Below are positions 22,944 to 34,205 of a DNA stretch of 64,000 nt, one piece after another. Position numbers and translations under genes: made by a program. This DNA comes from Armigeres subalbatus (taxonomy: Eukaryota > Arthropoda > Insecta > Diptera > Culicidae). The stretch spans positions 371,465,925 to 371,529,924 of the forward strand of contig NC_085141.1 in the NCBI RefSeq assembly GCF_024139115.2, written 5' to 3'. A model generated the notes under the pieces. It worked only from the letters and a program-made list of their open reading frames with translations. It did not search any database and was not told the DNA's origin. Position 1 is the stretch's first letter, and every line of letters begins with the position of its first letter.

Positions 22944-23301
22944 TACCCCCGATTTTATCACGTTTTCGCCCCGATTTTGTCACCCTCAAAAAATTTGAAA
23001 ATTTTAGTCGTTCTTTTTATTTTCGTAAACTATACCGCAAACAACAATGATTTTCATGAAATAACTTTTACCGCCTGTGATTTATTATGAATAACTTTTG
23101 AGTACCTGTGAAGGATTCTGTAAGCATTTTCGACAAGAAATAACGAGCACTGTTCACGCATTTTGCCTTTCCAAGTCAAAAACTGAGTCATATTTGTGAA
23201 ATAAATTGAAAAATTGATTTTTTTTTTTCGATTTTGTCACATGCCCCATTTTATCACCCCAAAATTTACCAGGGGGTGATAAAATCGGGATATTACTGTA
23301 T
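22944..23301. mobile_element. MITE with CCCGATTTTATCAC ends
   Basis: The left end CCCCCGATTTTATCAC pairs with the right end GTGATAAAATCGGG; TA lies at the outer borders (22,944-22,945 and 23,300-23,301). Two more GATTTT(A/G)TCAC motifs sit just inside each end. The left terminus is shorter than the right, so it is probably slightly truncated. It marks the edge of the satellite. Confidence 0.55.
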
Positions 23302-24138
23302 TAGAATTTCTTTTCCGTAATCACCCGATTCAGAGAGAAATCGTACAATTATTGTGTGAGGAATTTTCTTATTTCGAATTGAATCATTCGATTCTCGAAG
23401 GAGTGCTCCGATTCCGACAATTTTCTTTCGTCAAATTCCTACAGGAAATCTTTAATACCACGTGGAAACTTTAAATTTCGGGAAGAATGCTCCGATTCCA
23501 TGAGCTGAATCCTGCAACTTAATTTTGAGAGTGGTTTCCTCCCATTCCGAGAGCGAAGTCCACTTATTACCAAGTGGAATTTTTTTTAATTAATCTGGCT
23601 CTAAAAAAACCTTTGATTTTGAAAGTGACATACGATTTCGATGGTGAAATCCTTCAATTTCAAATGACGTACGTTATCCTAAATTTTTAAAGAAGTGGTA
23701 ATATTCTTAGACATCTAACAGCATCTCCTAATTAAGCGCTTTGAATGCTCATATTAGAAAAACATTATAAAAATATAAGCTCCGAAAGTAATGTTTTTCC
23801 TTCACACATTTGTTTACTATAAGAAATATAAAATTAAAAAATCATTCCGATTTGTTATTTTTCTGTAGTAATGGATTCCGAGTTTTTTTTTCATATTTTT
23901 AGAATAATTCGAGCCTTTATTTGCCGAAACTTTAAAAAAACAAGTCACTTTTTCGGTGGTTTATGAATTAGTTTGTCGTCTTATTCTCGAAATTATCAAA
24001 TGTTCAAAAGGGAGGATCTCTGTGTTTACTTTCTCTTTTGATTATTACATAGCTATACTAACAATTACATCGGATTTTTAGTAGTGATCTGAAGAAAATA
24101 GCTTTGTCTAGCGTACTGTGCTGAAAATATTGCAACAA
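23302..24138. other. AT-rich DNA, nothing assigned
   Basis: Some decayed 'GATTCCG' units persist to about 23,650. No gene or repeat boundary seen after that. Confidence 0.3.
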
Positions 24139-24160
24139 ATACGACAATAGACTAGATATT

Positions 24161-24787
24161 GCTTGAGCTTGAGCTTGAGCTTGATTGACTGCTCGTAGTT
24201 GCTACTCCATTATGACCAGATCAGCTGTTCTTGCACAGGGAACCAATAGATGTTTGCTTGGGACTAGCACACATCTTCAATGTACAAGTACTGGTGATCT
24301 CATTTGTTAGGTCATACTGGCGCCTGCCACGTCAGAATGCAAGTCAATGTAGGAAAGAGAGGAAATGATGATGCAATCACTCGCCCACTGTAAGCCGAAT
24401 ATACCTCTGCACTTGCTACGAGTTTATGCCGAATTTATTAGACTTTTGGGGTTAGGTTTTTGTAGAGCAGAGGTTCGTCTTGGTTAACGAGCTGCCAATG
24501 TGATAGATAGGAGAAGGTAACTGATGGAATTTCTAATTGGATGTAGGAAACGAGCTCTATAGTTCATTTCCAATTCTAGCAGATTACGGTTAGAATACTC
24601 AAGTTGAAGGTATAGGAATAAAAATGGAAACGGTATGAAAGTCCATTTCCAGTTCTAGCGATTGCTAGAACATGAGAAATATAGAGGAAGATTCAAAGTA
24701 GGAGAATGGAACGGACCTGGGATTGAACCCACGACCTCCTGCGTATGAGGCAGAAGCAGTAGCCATATGACTACCAAGCCCGCTTCT
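24161..24787 (-). mobile_element. tRNA-derived SINE with 22-bp target duplication
   Basis: The sequence is flanked by identical 22-bp copies at 24,139-24,160 and 24,788-24,809. Read on the minus strand it begins with a tRNA-like head (A-box-like GGCTTGGTAGTCATATGG, B-box GTGGGTTCAATCCC at about 24,724-24,737) and ends in a (CAAGCT)n tail at 24,161-24,183. The 627-bp length is long for a SINE. Feilai-type SINEs of Aedes have a tRNA head and a short-repeat tail, so it may belong there; not proven. Confidence 0.75.
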
Positions 24788-24809
24788 ATACGACAATAGA
24801 CTAGATATT

Positions 24810-25400
24810 AGCGAAAAAGGGCGAAATTAAAGAGAGTTTCTCACTTGGACAAACGACGTTTTTAAAAATCATACTAGAATTTAATTTTGAGTCTCCAAAT
24901 ATACAAATTTAGTTCTAGGATAATTTAAGTGAAAACTAATAATGATAGGAAATAATCCAAGTTTTTTATCCAAGAAACTATTGAAAGATAAGTAAGTAAT
25001 GACTGGTCAATGAAAACGTTCAATTCAACGTTAAGATAATACAATATGTTTTCCTTTGCATACATTTTGACCACCAACGAGTTAATGGACCGAATTTCAA
25101 TATGCAAATCCCTTTCTTAGATAAGCAGCTTTGAGCCATCCCAAAAATGACAAGTCAGGTCAAGTAAAACCATGTAACACTAATCTTACGATTACTTCGG
25201 TCTGTTGTGAACCAATCCCATGACCCAAAACAATACACATCGCACTGAATTATTCAATCCAATATCATTCCTGTAAAACAGTTCTGCCCTTCATCTCTCT
25301 GGTTTCCAGCCGTTCGAGTCCTTCGTGTCCGCATTTCCACCGTAGTCAAATGATTTTATTTTCCACACAAAACATCATCCACGCCATAAAATAATGATCA
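24810..25400. other. AT-rich DNA, nothing assigned
   Basis: No repeat boundary, tRNA-like element or convincing reading frame seen. Confidence 0.3.
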
Positions 25401-26960
25401 TACATTCTGCTCAGCTTAGGATTTGGCTCCACTCGCCCCGTCCGCCTATTGACTCAGACTCGTCCCGTGGCGGAGCTCCTCCACAGTGCCAGAACACAGC
25501 ACAATCTTTTTCGATTTTCCAGTGCCACACTGACTGACTGCCTATCCACAATTCCGCCCAACTCGAGATTGCGAGAAGGTTAGGCCTACTCTCTACACAC
25601 TACACAGGCACTGGCACATACACACACGCACACCAACGAAGCCACGCGCGGATTTTCCCCGTACACAGAGAGGCCTACTTCGGTGGTGGCGAAAAATCAC
25701 GTCACTTTCCCTTCACTGCCTGCTGCGCTGCGGCTTCGCAATTTGCCTTCCGCCCAAGCACCGGAATTGGAACTGAATTGGACCACCGACCGTCAGCAAC
25801 ACCGCACTTAATAGGCTCACTATTTTTCCTCTGCAGAAAATATTTTTCAATGCTGAGGGTGGGGGACGACACTGACTCTGACGACGACGACTGCAAACTT
25901 GTACTCACTGCAGCATTGAATTGCACTCCCACCCTACTCCCGCGCCGGACTCACACACACCCCTGCTGGTTCCCTTCGCTCGCTACCTATGTGGATTATC
26001 CTTCACTCTGTTGGAATTTTCCTTGACACTGGTTCCCACACACTGACTGTAGTGACTGGTGGTTGGTAGGTTGGATGGTTGGCCTTCCGCTATCAGGGAT
26101 GGGTGGTGGTTTTGTTCATAGGCAGAAAAATAGAAAGCACTCTGCGGAGGACACCCAGAAATACGGCAACCGAACGAGGTCGCACAGACTACGGGAAATT
26201 GGGAAATTTTCGCGACACGCGCGCCTCGGAAACCGCAAGCACTCCACGACCGACGACGTGCCTAGTCTCCGTCAACAAGAAATCACACGAAACGCACACA
26301 GGATGATGGCACAGATCAATCAAAGCTCCTCCCTTGGGTCGGACTGGTGGTGGTTGTTGGTCAGGATGTTAGGCTGAATCGTGCGGAACGTGAACGGACC
26401 TCCACTCCGGGCGAATGCAACGAGTCAATTGACAGAGCTTCTCGCCTTCTCCTAAGGGCACGGCCAGTCCCAGTTGTAGCGGAGACTGTCAAAATCGGGT
26501 TCCGCAACCGACCGTCAGGGGGTCCCCGAATGGGGCGCAGGCGCCCTAGTTCCATCCAGACTGACAGGACACGCTTCAGCAAACTGTCATCAGCTGCTTT
26601 TACGTCACAAAGTCCTAACTCTCCCAGGAGTTCCGGAGACGGTCCTGCAGAGCGCAGACTCTTTCTTTACATACACGTGTTTGTGTGGTTGTGTATTCGT
26701 GAGGCAGGTCTGCGGATTTGTCAAAGCATGTGACAGCCCAACGTTTAGAAGGAGCAGAAGTAAAGGAACGAGCGATAACACGGCGATTGATAGCTGACTC
26801 TACTGAAGCACTGCGATGGGGGGCCGGTGGTCATTTTGCAGGTCATCATCGAAAGCTTGGCGAAAACCGATGGAGACCATTCTGGTGCGGATCAAGTTTT
26901 ACGAGCGGTGCGGGGGATTTGATGGTGGATCAATGTGGGTGCAGGTGACATTTGATGAGG
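25400..26960. other. GC-rich, apparently unique stretch; possible promoter or first exon
   Basis: Base composition shifts sharply to GC-rich with no transposon motifs. Frames at 25,702-25,932 (-, MGVQFNAAVSTSLQ...) and 26,347-26,733 (+) are open but match nothing I know, and both strands are open in places, as expected from composition alone. A host-gene 5' UTR or promoter is a reasonable guess; transcripts would decide. Confidence 0.3.
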
Positions 26961-27163
26961 CATAATTTCGACATTGAAATGGTTTGCCAAAATGTTGCAA
27001 TCGTGAACGAGTAATTTCGTTTGAAAGCGTGATTGTTAGAATGAATGTAAAGCAATGAAAGAAAACCAAACAACTCAATCAATCAATTCCATTCAATTAC
27101 TAAATCAAATAACAATCATGGATCAGAATAGTATGGAATACAAATTGAAATCAAATTGCAAAC

Positions 27164-27415
27164 GTCTTCTTCTTATTGGCATTACATACCCCCGGTGGGA
27201 CATTGCCGCCTTGCAGCTTAGTATTTATTAAGCACTTCCACATTTGTTAACTATGAGGTTTCTAAGCCATTTCTACCATTTTTGCATTCGTATATCATGA
27301 GGCTAACACGATGATACTGTTATGCTCAGAGAAGTCGAGAAAGTGTCCAAGGCCGGACCGGGAATCGAACCCAGCATCCTTCTTGATTTGTAGCCGCGCA
27401 TTATACTGCAGGAAT
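27164..27415 (-). mobile_element. tRNA-derived SINE (family 2)
   Basis: On the minus strand a tRNA-like head with B-box GGGTTCGATTCCCGG (about 27,357-27,371) is followed by a body containing 'CATGATATACGAATGCAAAA' and an end rich in AAGAAG. The body matches 49,255-49,320 and, more weakly, 36,110-36,165. It is a common dispersed SINE type in Aedes-like genomes. Confidence 0.65.
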
Positions 27416-27539
27416 AAGGAAGAAGGATAAGGAAGGCCCAATTGTAAACGTATCGACTCGGAATCAGAATCAATTCAAAATTGTATTCTCCAATAATCAA
27501 ACTGAATTCAAACATCAATCTAACAATACAATTATTAGA

Positions 27540-27868
27540 TTATAAAATTCTTCCATTCATTTCCATTTGTTCATTAATTACTGTTAACGATTAAAAGGTT
27601 TCAAGTAGTGCTCTATTTTTTCTTAATTTATAAAGGCGTTTATTTTATTTTGACGTGGGACTACGTTTGTCCTTTTCTATATATTTCTTCGTTTCTCGAT
27701 GGATTTTCAATTTTTTGGACCATTCGATCAAGGAAGAGTCAACACTTTCTGAAATTCCTGAAAATACTAATTTTCATCTATTTATTATCAATATTTGATA
27801 AAAATTTGAGAAGTAGGTAAACCAAACAATCCCGTACATTCATCACAAGCACAGACATCAAAATCAAC
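27540..27868. other. AT-rich DNA, nothing assigned
   Basis: A 70-codon + frame (27,608-27,820) is hydrophobic by composition only. No repeat recognised. Confidence 0.3.
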
Positions 27869-28023
27869 CGTCTAAGACGAATTAAGTACTCTCCATTTAA
27901 TTCCACCAGTTAATTTTCGTTATCTTTGCAGATACGTATTTCGACCACAACTGTGTGGTCGTCTTCAGTGTCTCGTACTTGACTCGACTTGTCGACTTGT
28001 CGAGTCAAGTACGAGACACTGAA
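27869..28023 (-). repeat. Dispersed retroelement end with a 24-bp perfect palindrome
   Basis: 27,869-27,987 is the reverse complement of the fragment at 53,942-54,060 (shared blocks 'CAAAGATAAC', 'ACGTATTTCGACC', 'GACGACCACACAG'). Its outer 24 bp (27,964-27,987) are repeated in reverse complement at 28,000-28,023, giving a hairpin with a 12-nt loop. Parent family not identified. Confidence 0.55.
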
Positions 28024-28029
28024 CGACTG

Positions 28030-28640
28030 AAATGACAGCAACAGTCAAATGAAAACAAAAAGTGAAAAGGACAAACATAGAATCAAAATACGTGTGGGAT
28101 TAAGACCTCTTAGGCAATAATCATACATAAGATCAACATTATATTGTATGAAATTGTGATTCTGAGAAGAACAAAACATGCGCATTTCCAATCAATAATA
28201 GCAACAAATAAAAGATCAGAATCTTGCGAGAAAATTTAATTTTCTTCAGCTGATTGGCTTTAGAGGGTACTGCGACGAACACATTTTCTGCAGCAATCAC
28301 CACCGCTACTGACGCCATCATAGCCATTGCATTTTCTATCACTCACCGATTTATGCTAGATGCGCCTTTACAACCACTAGTTGCCAAACAATAGTCCGAG
28401 AAAGGTTCACTTGCTGACAACGGCAATCCTTCGGAATGAGTTTTCAGAAGTAATCACGCCGAGACGCCAATATTGAGACTGCTTAATGATGCCGATACGT
28501 AGGCCTATTGGCCCCACCTCTTCATTAACCGTTAAGGGTAAACATAATATTAGCCCCCATAACAATAAACAAAGAGGCGAAGATAATTTGCTTACTGTAT
28601 TCAATACAAAATAGCATTTTGTTCGAAGTTTTCCGTTCAT
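28030..28640. other. AT-rich DNA, nothing assigned
   Basis: Possible leader of the following LINE near its right edge. No frame or repeat recognised before that. Confidence 0.3.
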
Positions 28641-28785
28641 AGACATTCAGAGAATTCCAGTTCGAGACAGCAGCACGTACAAACGTGTTTTTGCTCGCGC
28701 ATTTTTTCCAAGTGTTTTTTTCTCGTTCGTTCGCTGGTTACGTTTTCGCTTCGTCGCGTTGGCGTTATTTTCTCCCGGACCCGTC

Positions 28786-30034
28786 ATGGGAGACTCGGTG
28801 GCCGATTCGGTCGCTGGAAAAGTGTCTAAGCGCACTGCTCTTGGAGGCGCGGGTAACCCCTCCAAACAACTATTGCAGAGCAACGTGTACTCGTCGTTGC
28901 CACTTGACGACACCGGCAATCCACCGAAGAAACGCAAGAAGCAGCAGTCGCAGCTGCCACAAATTCAACCAGTGCGGAAGAAGAAGTGCTCGATGGTTTT
29001 CATCAGAGGTGACCCGCCGGAACTGCGACCAAAGCTCCGGGAATTGATCGCGAAACGCTTAAACTGCACATTCCGGCTCTGCAGTGAAGGCGTTAAGGTG
29101 ATGCCCACCAACACGGACAATCACAAGTCAATCATGAAGTTCCTCGAGCCCCACAGATATGATTTCTACACTCATGACCTCCCCGGCACGAAGCCGCTCA
29201 TAGCATTGTTGCGAGGGCTCCATGACATGGAGGAAAATGAGCTCACCCAGGAGCCTGAATGCAGCGGACTCAAGCCAGTCGCGGTGCACTAAATTGCTCG
29301 TCATGACAAGACGAAAAGGTATCGAGACCAGCTTTATCTGGTCCACCTGGAGCATCACCACCTTGGAGGACCTGAAGCTGGTTGAGATAGTCAACCATAC
29401 CGTCGTTGACTGGGAACGATATCGCCCAATGCACCGCGATGTTGCGCAGTGCTCCAACTACTTCAACTTCGGACACGGAACCATAAACTGCCGCATGAAG
29501 CCGCGCTGCAACAAGTGTGGCGAACCTCACCCAATTGACGAGTGCGACAAGATGGAGGTGGCCGATCCCAAGTGCGCCAACTGTGGCGACAAACATCGGG
29601 CCACCACAAAAGGCTGCCCAAAGCGAGGAGAGTTCCTGGAAATCCGGAAGAAGGCTTCCACCAGAAACCTTCCGAAGAAGAACCGTGCTCCTGTAGTCAA
29701 CGAGGTGAACTATCCGGCCATTGTGGCTCCCAGTCAAGCGATTCCAGTCCTCCCACAGTTACAACCGCACAAGCGATTGGCAGCAGCAGCTGCGTCGGAT
29801 CAAACTCCAGCACCGCCGGCTCCATCCTCCAGCGAATGGCCCCCGCTCCCTCTTCGTGGATTCCGCCGACATCAAGATGACCATGCTCTACCCCCGGAGG
29901 ATTCCGCTCCGCTCTACACCCCGGAGCAGCAGGCTCCAATATTCAGCCAACTTGCGAATCGGCTTCAGAGTTGCAAATCCCGGTTCGACCAGATCTACAC
30001 TCTGGGCCTTTTCGTCATTGAAAATGGCTACTAG
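28786..30034 (+). pseudogene. Jockey ORF1 (gag-like, CCHC zinc knuckles)
   Basis: The ATG at 28,786 opens GDSVADSVAGKVSKRTALGG and a basic block KKRKKQQSQ; the RNA-binding gag region runs through HDLPGTKPLIALLRGLHDME. One frameshift near 29,285 ends the first frame at 29,292, and the second frame continues to 30,034. It holds three knuckles in a row: CSNYFNFGHGTINC, CNKCGEPHPIDEC and CANCGDKHRATTKGC (the first has Tyr-Asn in place of the second Cys region). A Pro/Ala-rich tail follows. The protein would coat LINE RNA in ribonucleoprotein particles. Its stop overlaps the ORF2 start by 11 nt. Confidence 0.8.
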
Positions 30035-31676
30035 GTTGGGTCTGGTAAATTGGAACGCTTGCTCGCTCAAGAGCAAAATCGTCGAGCTCAGCGATTTCCT
30101 TCAGGAGAAGGAGATTGACGCGGCTTTCATCACCGAAACCCACCTGAAGCCCGAGGTAAGTGCAACAATTCCGGGTTTTAGGCTGGTGAGGTTCGATCGA
30201 ACAAGCTCCGAGGAGTGGCAATCGCCTTGCGAAGCAACATCGCCTGCCGCCTGCTGCCGGACTTCAAGCTCAAATTCATCGAAGCCGTTGAAGTGGAAGT
30301 CACCACCTCCGTCGGAGTCGTCACTTCATCGTGGCTTACTGTCCCACACAAGCCAAAGTCGACGATGGCACGTCGGCCGAGCTACGAAGGGATATAGTCA
30401 AGCTCACTCGGCGGCAGGGGCAGTTCATCATCGCCGGAGACCTGAACGCAAAGCACCAATCGTGGGGAAACACCGTCTCAAACCGGAACGGAGTCGTCTG
30501 GTCCAACGACGAACTAGAGGGCCACTACACCATCCTGAGCCCTGACAGCCCTACCCGGTTGACACGGTCCGGGGCCCATGCAACGCTCGACATCTTCATC
30601 ACGAACATGCACGATCACGTCTCCCAGCCGGTCGTCTTCCAGGAGCTCAGCTCGGACCACTACAGAACCTGGACCTCACAAATAACGATTTCTCGAATAA
30701 GATCCGCGTTCTCCCAGACTGTGCTAAGCCGTTCTGAAAAATTACCAAAATACTAAAATCCAAGCCTCGGCCCATTCCACCTTTGATCCCACTAGACAAT
30801 AATGGCTCTAAAGATCGCTTGATAACTCCTGCAGAGAAGGTCGCTGAAATAGGTCGTCATTTCGTCAGTTCGCACAATCTCGGACAGAACATCGTCAGTC
30901 CACACGAAGCAGCCGTTAACGAGTTTGCAAACAACATTCACCGGACTTTCATTCACCGGAGGAGTTGGAGATCTCAGCTGGCGAATTGACGGCCTATATC
31001 AAATCATCGAAGAACATGAAGGCCCCAGGCTTCGATAGTATTCTGAATCTCAAGCTCAAACACATGAGTGATCCGTTCTTTGAGCACCTTTCGCTGATCT
31101 TTAATCAGAGGTTCAGACTCAGCTACTTCCCATCGTCCTGGAAGTCAGCGAAAGTCATCCCCATCCGGAAGTCTGGGAAAGGTCCCTCCTCCCCCAAAAG
31201 TTATCGTCCCATCAGCCTTCTCTCAGGATTATCGAAACTATTCGAAAAAGCTATTCATCACCGGATACTTTAGTCTGCCATCTTGCTCGAGGAAAAGTTT
31301 GGTTTCTGACGCGGTCGATCAACCGTTCACCAACTGACCCGAGTTACCAACGTCCTCAGACGGAACAAGTTTGTCTCTAAAACATCCGCCATGGTCTTAC
31401 TAGATGTCGAGAAGACATTCAACAACGTATGGTATGATGGCCTGGTGTACACACTACAACGCGCGGAGCGAGTTCCAATGCGCACAACATCGTCGCAGGC
31501 GTCCCCCTAAAACTCCAACGATTTCAAAACAAGTTCCTGAGGATGATCATGAACATTCCTCTCAGGACACGAGCTTCTGGCCGGTTTTAAAACTCTACAA
31601 GAACGCTTCGCTGAGTGTAAGGAAAGGTTTGGGGTCCGTTGCTTACAATCGGACCAGACGACTATTAGGGCGCTAG
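30024..31676 (+). pseudogene. Jockey ORF2 (endonuclease-RT), deleted core
   Basis: The ATG at 30,024 begins ATRLGLVNWNACSLKSKIVEL, then AAFITETHL (catalytic Glu). After a frameshift, FIIAGDLNAKHQSWG at about 30,425-30,470, HATLDIFITN and ELSSDHY complete the endonuclease. RT starts in another frame at 30,965: KAPGFDSILNLKLK, SYRPISLLSGLSKLFEK. After a stop at about 31,271, MVLLDVEKTFNNVWYDGLV (31,391-31,447) is joined to a piece of the far C-terminus, QRFQNKFLRMIMNIPLRT (about 31,518-31,570). The catalytic YADD/FADD region between them is gone. Several frameshifts; dead copy. Confidence 0.8.
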
Positions 31677-31939
31677 TTCCAATTTAGGTTATCAAATTAT
31701 TATTGTAAATATTAGTGTACATAGTAGTTAGGTTATCAAATTTTCTAAATTAATCAATGCCTCCTTAAGGCTATTCTGATACATTAGATAAACTTTATAA
31801 ATTACATTTAAATCCTAACCATTGCTATTGAACCGAATCAAAGATGAAGGGCCAAACACTTGAAATGTTAAAAATAATGTAACAAACGAAAATCAAAAAT
31901 AAACGAATTTAAGTAAAAATCGTGTGGTCGTCTCCAGCA

Positions 31940-32250
31940 GTTCTCAAATGAAATTTCGCTGAAAATTGTGGTAAATCATCGAGTGGCCATTGTTGGCAGC
32001 AAGAGAAATATTCTAATTTGATTACTGATAGCGGTTGTAAAAGCGTATCAAGAAGCTTAAATATGATCTTGTCAGGACCACCAAAATAAACGGAAGAGAG
32101 TTGATTTGTAATTTTGTTCGCATCGAAAATCATTAGCAATGATGTCGTCGGTAGCGGTCCAAATGACTGTCCTGATGTCGTGATGTGATAGTGTCTGTCA
32201 AGCCAAAATAAAATAGAATGGCCATAGAAATTTAACTGTAATCGAATCAA
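31940..32250 (-). repeat. Second copy of the sequence seen at 1,193-1,350
   Basis: The block GCGGTTGTAAAAGCGTATC with a downstream CAGGACCA matches 1,231-1,290. The minus frame is open for 113 codons and includes LLDTLLQPLS and GPLPTTSLLMIFDANKI. I do not recognise the protein. Coding remnant or plain repeat cannot be told apart here. Confidence 0.4.
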
Positions 32251-32339
32251 ATCGAATGAAATCCTATGAATATCGAAGCAAAATCGAATTATACAATTCT
32301 ATACCAAAATGAAGTCAAATTAATAATGAATAATACATA

Positions 32340-32540
32340 TACACCCGATTCTTTTTTACACGAGGGATGCATTCCGTGTAAAAAAAAGTTTTCAGTTCAA
32401 AATTTGAAAATCCGTGTAAAAAAAGTTTTATGATTTCTCGACGAATCATGCAAAATGAAGCAACTTTGCAAAAATTTTGTATGGGATTTTTTTTACACGG
32501 CCGTGTAAAAAAAATCCGTCTAAAAACAGAATCGGGTGTA
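32340..32540. mobile_element. TA-flanked MITE, CACCCGATTCT family
   Basis: Termini CACCCGATTCT and AGAATCGGGTG are inverted, with TA outside both. The interior contains several TTTTTTACACG/CGTGTAAAAAA blocks. Relatives lie at 36,720-36,923 and 53,569-53,737, and a partial one near 50,330-50,380. Confidence 0.7.
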
Positions 32541-32651
32541 TTGAAAACGTAAAATCGCAAAAATTATTTCGAATTTAAAAATTTGACAACAATTTGAATT
32601 TGAATCAGTATCCAATGGATACGAAATAAAATATTTAATCAAAATTTTATT

Positions 32652-32830
32652 ACAGTAAACTCTCCCTAACTCGATCTGCTGTAACTCGATATTTTCCCTT
32701 ACTCGATGAAAATCAAAGTCACTTGAATCTAGCACACTGCGTTCCCTCTGTAAGTCGATACCTCCCTTACGTTATATTCTCTAAGTCGTAGAAATTTCCC
32801 AATGCATTTTAACCTCCCTAACCGGATGTT
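32652..32830. mobile_element. Remnant with 'CTCGATA/AAGTCGATA' repeats
   Basis: Starts TACAGTAAACTCTCCCTAAC and contains repeated ACTCGAT/AAGTCGAT units, as in pogo/Tigger-like and other TA-inserting MITEs. Right end unclear. A similar decayed start occurs at 49,573. Confidence 0.35.
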
Positions 32831-32869
32831 ATCAGAATCAGTTCACATGCACAATATATATAATGACGG

Positions 32870-33430
32870 GCCATTTGGCCGAACGCCATTTTGCCGAATG
32901 GTTTGCAGAATAAGTTAAAAATAAACAGTGAAAATGAGAAGTAATAAGTTAGAAGTGAGAAATTTGAAGTGAGAAGTGCGGAGTGAGAAGTGGAAAGTGA
33001 AAAGTGAAAAAGTAAGAAGTGAGAAGCAAGAAATGAGAAGTAAGAATTGAAAAATAGAAAGTAAGAACTTGGAAGTGAGAAAGTTGAAGTAGAAGTGCTA
33101 AGTGAGAAGTGAGAAATTCAAAGTGAGGAATGCGAAGTGAGAAGAGAAAAGTGAAAATTGAAAAGCGGAAAGTGAGCAGTGATAAGTAAGAAGTGAGAAG
33201 TGATAAGTGAGAAATGAGAAAAGGTCATCCACAAAGTACGTCACGCTCTTAGGGGGAAGGGAGGTTCCGAGCAGCGTGACTATTCATACAAAAATTTTAC
33301 AGTTTTAATACAAAAATGGTGACGAAGGGGGAGGGGGAGTCGAAAATCGCCATTTTTTGTATGACGTACTTTATGGATCTTCCCAAATAGAAGTGAGAAA
33401 TGAGGTGTAATAAGTTAAGTGATATGTGAT
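32870..33430. repeat. Composite block: GGCC motif then GAAGTGAGAA array
   Basis: A short GGCCATTTGGCCGAACG segment (32,872-32,905) is followed by imperfect GAAGTGAGAA repeats to 33,225, with a MITE inside and the array resuming at 33,388. See the same succession at 35.4, 42.0-43.4 and 61.7 kb. Confidence 0.7.
33227..33384. mobile_element. MITE with AAAGTACGTCA ends
   Basis: Left ATCCACAAAGTACGTCACG and right TGACGTACTTTATGGAT form inverted termini of about 18 bp around a 120-bp core with a G-rich segment. It sits inside the GAAGTGA array. Confidence 0.65.
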
Positions 33431-33464
33431 AATTGAACATTGTTAAATTAATCCACATTCCTTC

Positions 33465-33813
33465 CAACTTTCTTCTTTTATTTTCTTCTTCTTCTTCTTC
33501 CTTCTTACTCCCTTCATCCTTGTTCTTTAAATTCACTTCTTGCTTCATACTTATTCTTTCGATTCCCTTCTTCCTTTATCTAAATTCTCTTTCTTTCTTC
33601 CTTTATTGCCTTCTTCTTCCAAGTTCATTCTTCCATCTTTCTTCTTCCTCTTATTTCTTCCTTCTTCTTTGATCTTTATTCTTTCTCTTATCATCTTTTT
33701 CTATTTTCTTCTTCCTTCTACTGTCTTCCTTCTTCTTTCTTCTTCCTTCTACTGTCTTTCTTCTTCTGTCTTATATCTTACTATTCACTTCTCACTTCTC
33801 AACATCTTGCTTT
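33465..33813. repeat. Pyrimidine tract (CTTCTTC/CTTCCTT) ending in CACTTCTCAC
   Basis: Nearly pure C/T on the + strand, closed by ACTTCTCACTTCTCA. It is the reverse-oriented counterpart of the GAAGTGA plus purine block. The frames of 79 and 91 codons (F/L/S-rich) are compositional artefacts. Confidence 0.8.
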
Positions 33814-33960
33814 GAGTGACGGGTCGCGATCCTCACGATGAGTGAGGACGAAGACGAAGAGTGAGAGAATCATTCCGGTGAGAGTTGGGCCAACACGAAG
33901 TGTAATATGCTTGAAAACGATATTGTTTTCGATGATGCTCGTAGAAAAACTTTGGAGAAC

Positions 33961-34205
33961 TACAGTCAAACCTCCATAAGAGTCTATATTGAAGGGACCA
34001 TCGACTCATGGAAATATCGAGATGTGGAATTGAAAATCCTCGGAAAGCTGTTTGAAGGGACCATCACAGTAGCCTAGAAAATATGTTTCAATATAACATT
34101 TGCTTCCATGAGTCGATATCGAGTTATAGAACAAATTTCGCTTTAAAAAATCACTAAAACTACGTCTCACTTAGAGAGGGGCCGGGTTTTAGTGAGGTTT
34201 GGCAA
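33961..34205. mobile_element. Decayed TIR element, CAGTCAAACCTCC end
   Basis: TACAGTCAAACCTCCATAAG at the left and AGTGAGGTTTGGC at the right are imperfect inverted ends, with 'TCGACTCATGG/CATGAGTCGA' pairing inside. Probably a pogo/Tigger-like MITE. The right border is degraded. Confidence 0.45.

Larger units (their letters stand above)
28640..31917 (+). mobile_element. Jockey-type LINE with internal deletion
   Basis: Two overlapping ORFs: a gag-like ORF1 with three CCHC knuckles, and an ORF2 with endonuclease and RT but no RNase H. This is the Jockey clade arrangement, and mosquito Juan elements are close in plan. The RT centre is missing. The 3' UTR ends in an A-rich stretch at about 31,905-31,917 with AATAAA at 31,901-31,906. 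The 5' boundary is approximate. Confidence 0.8.
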
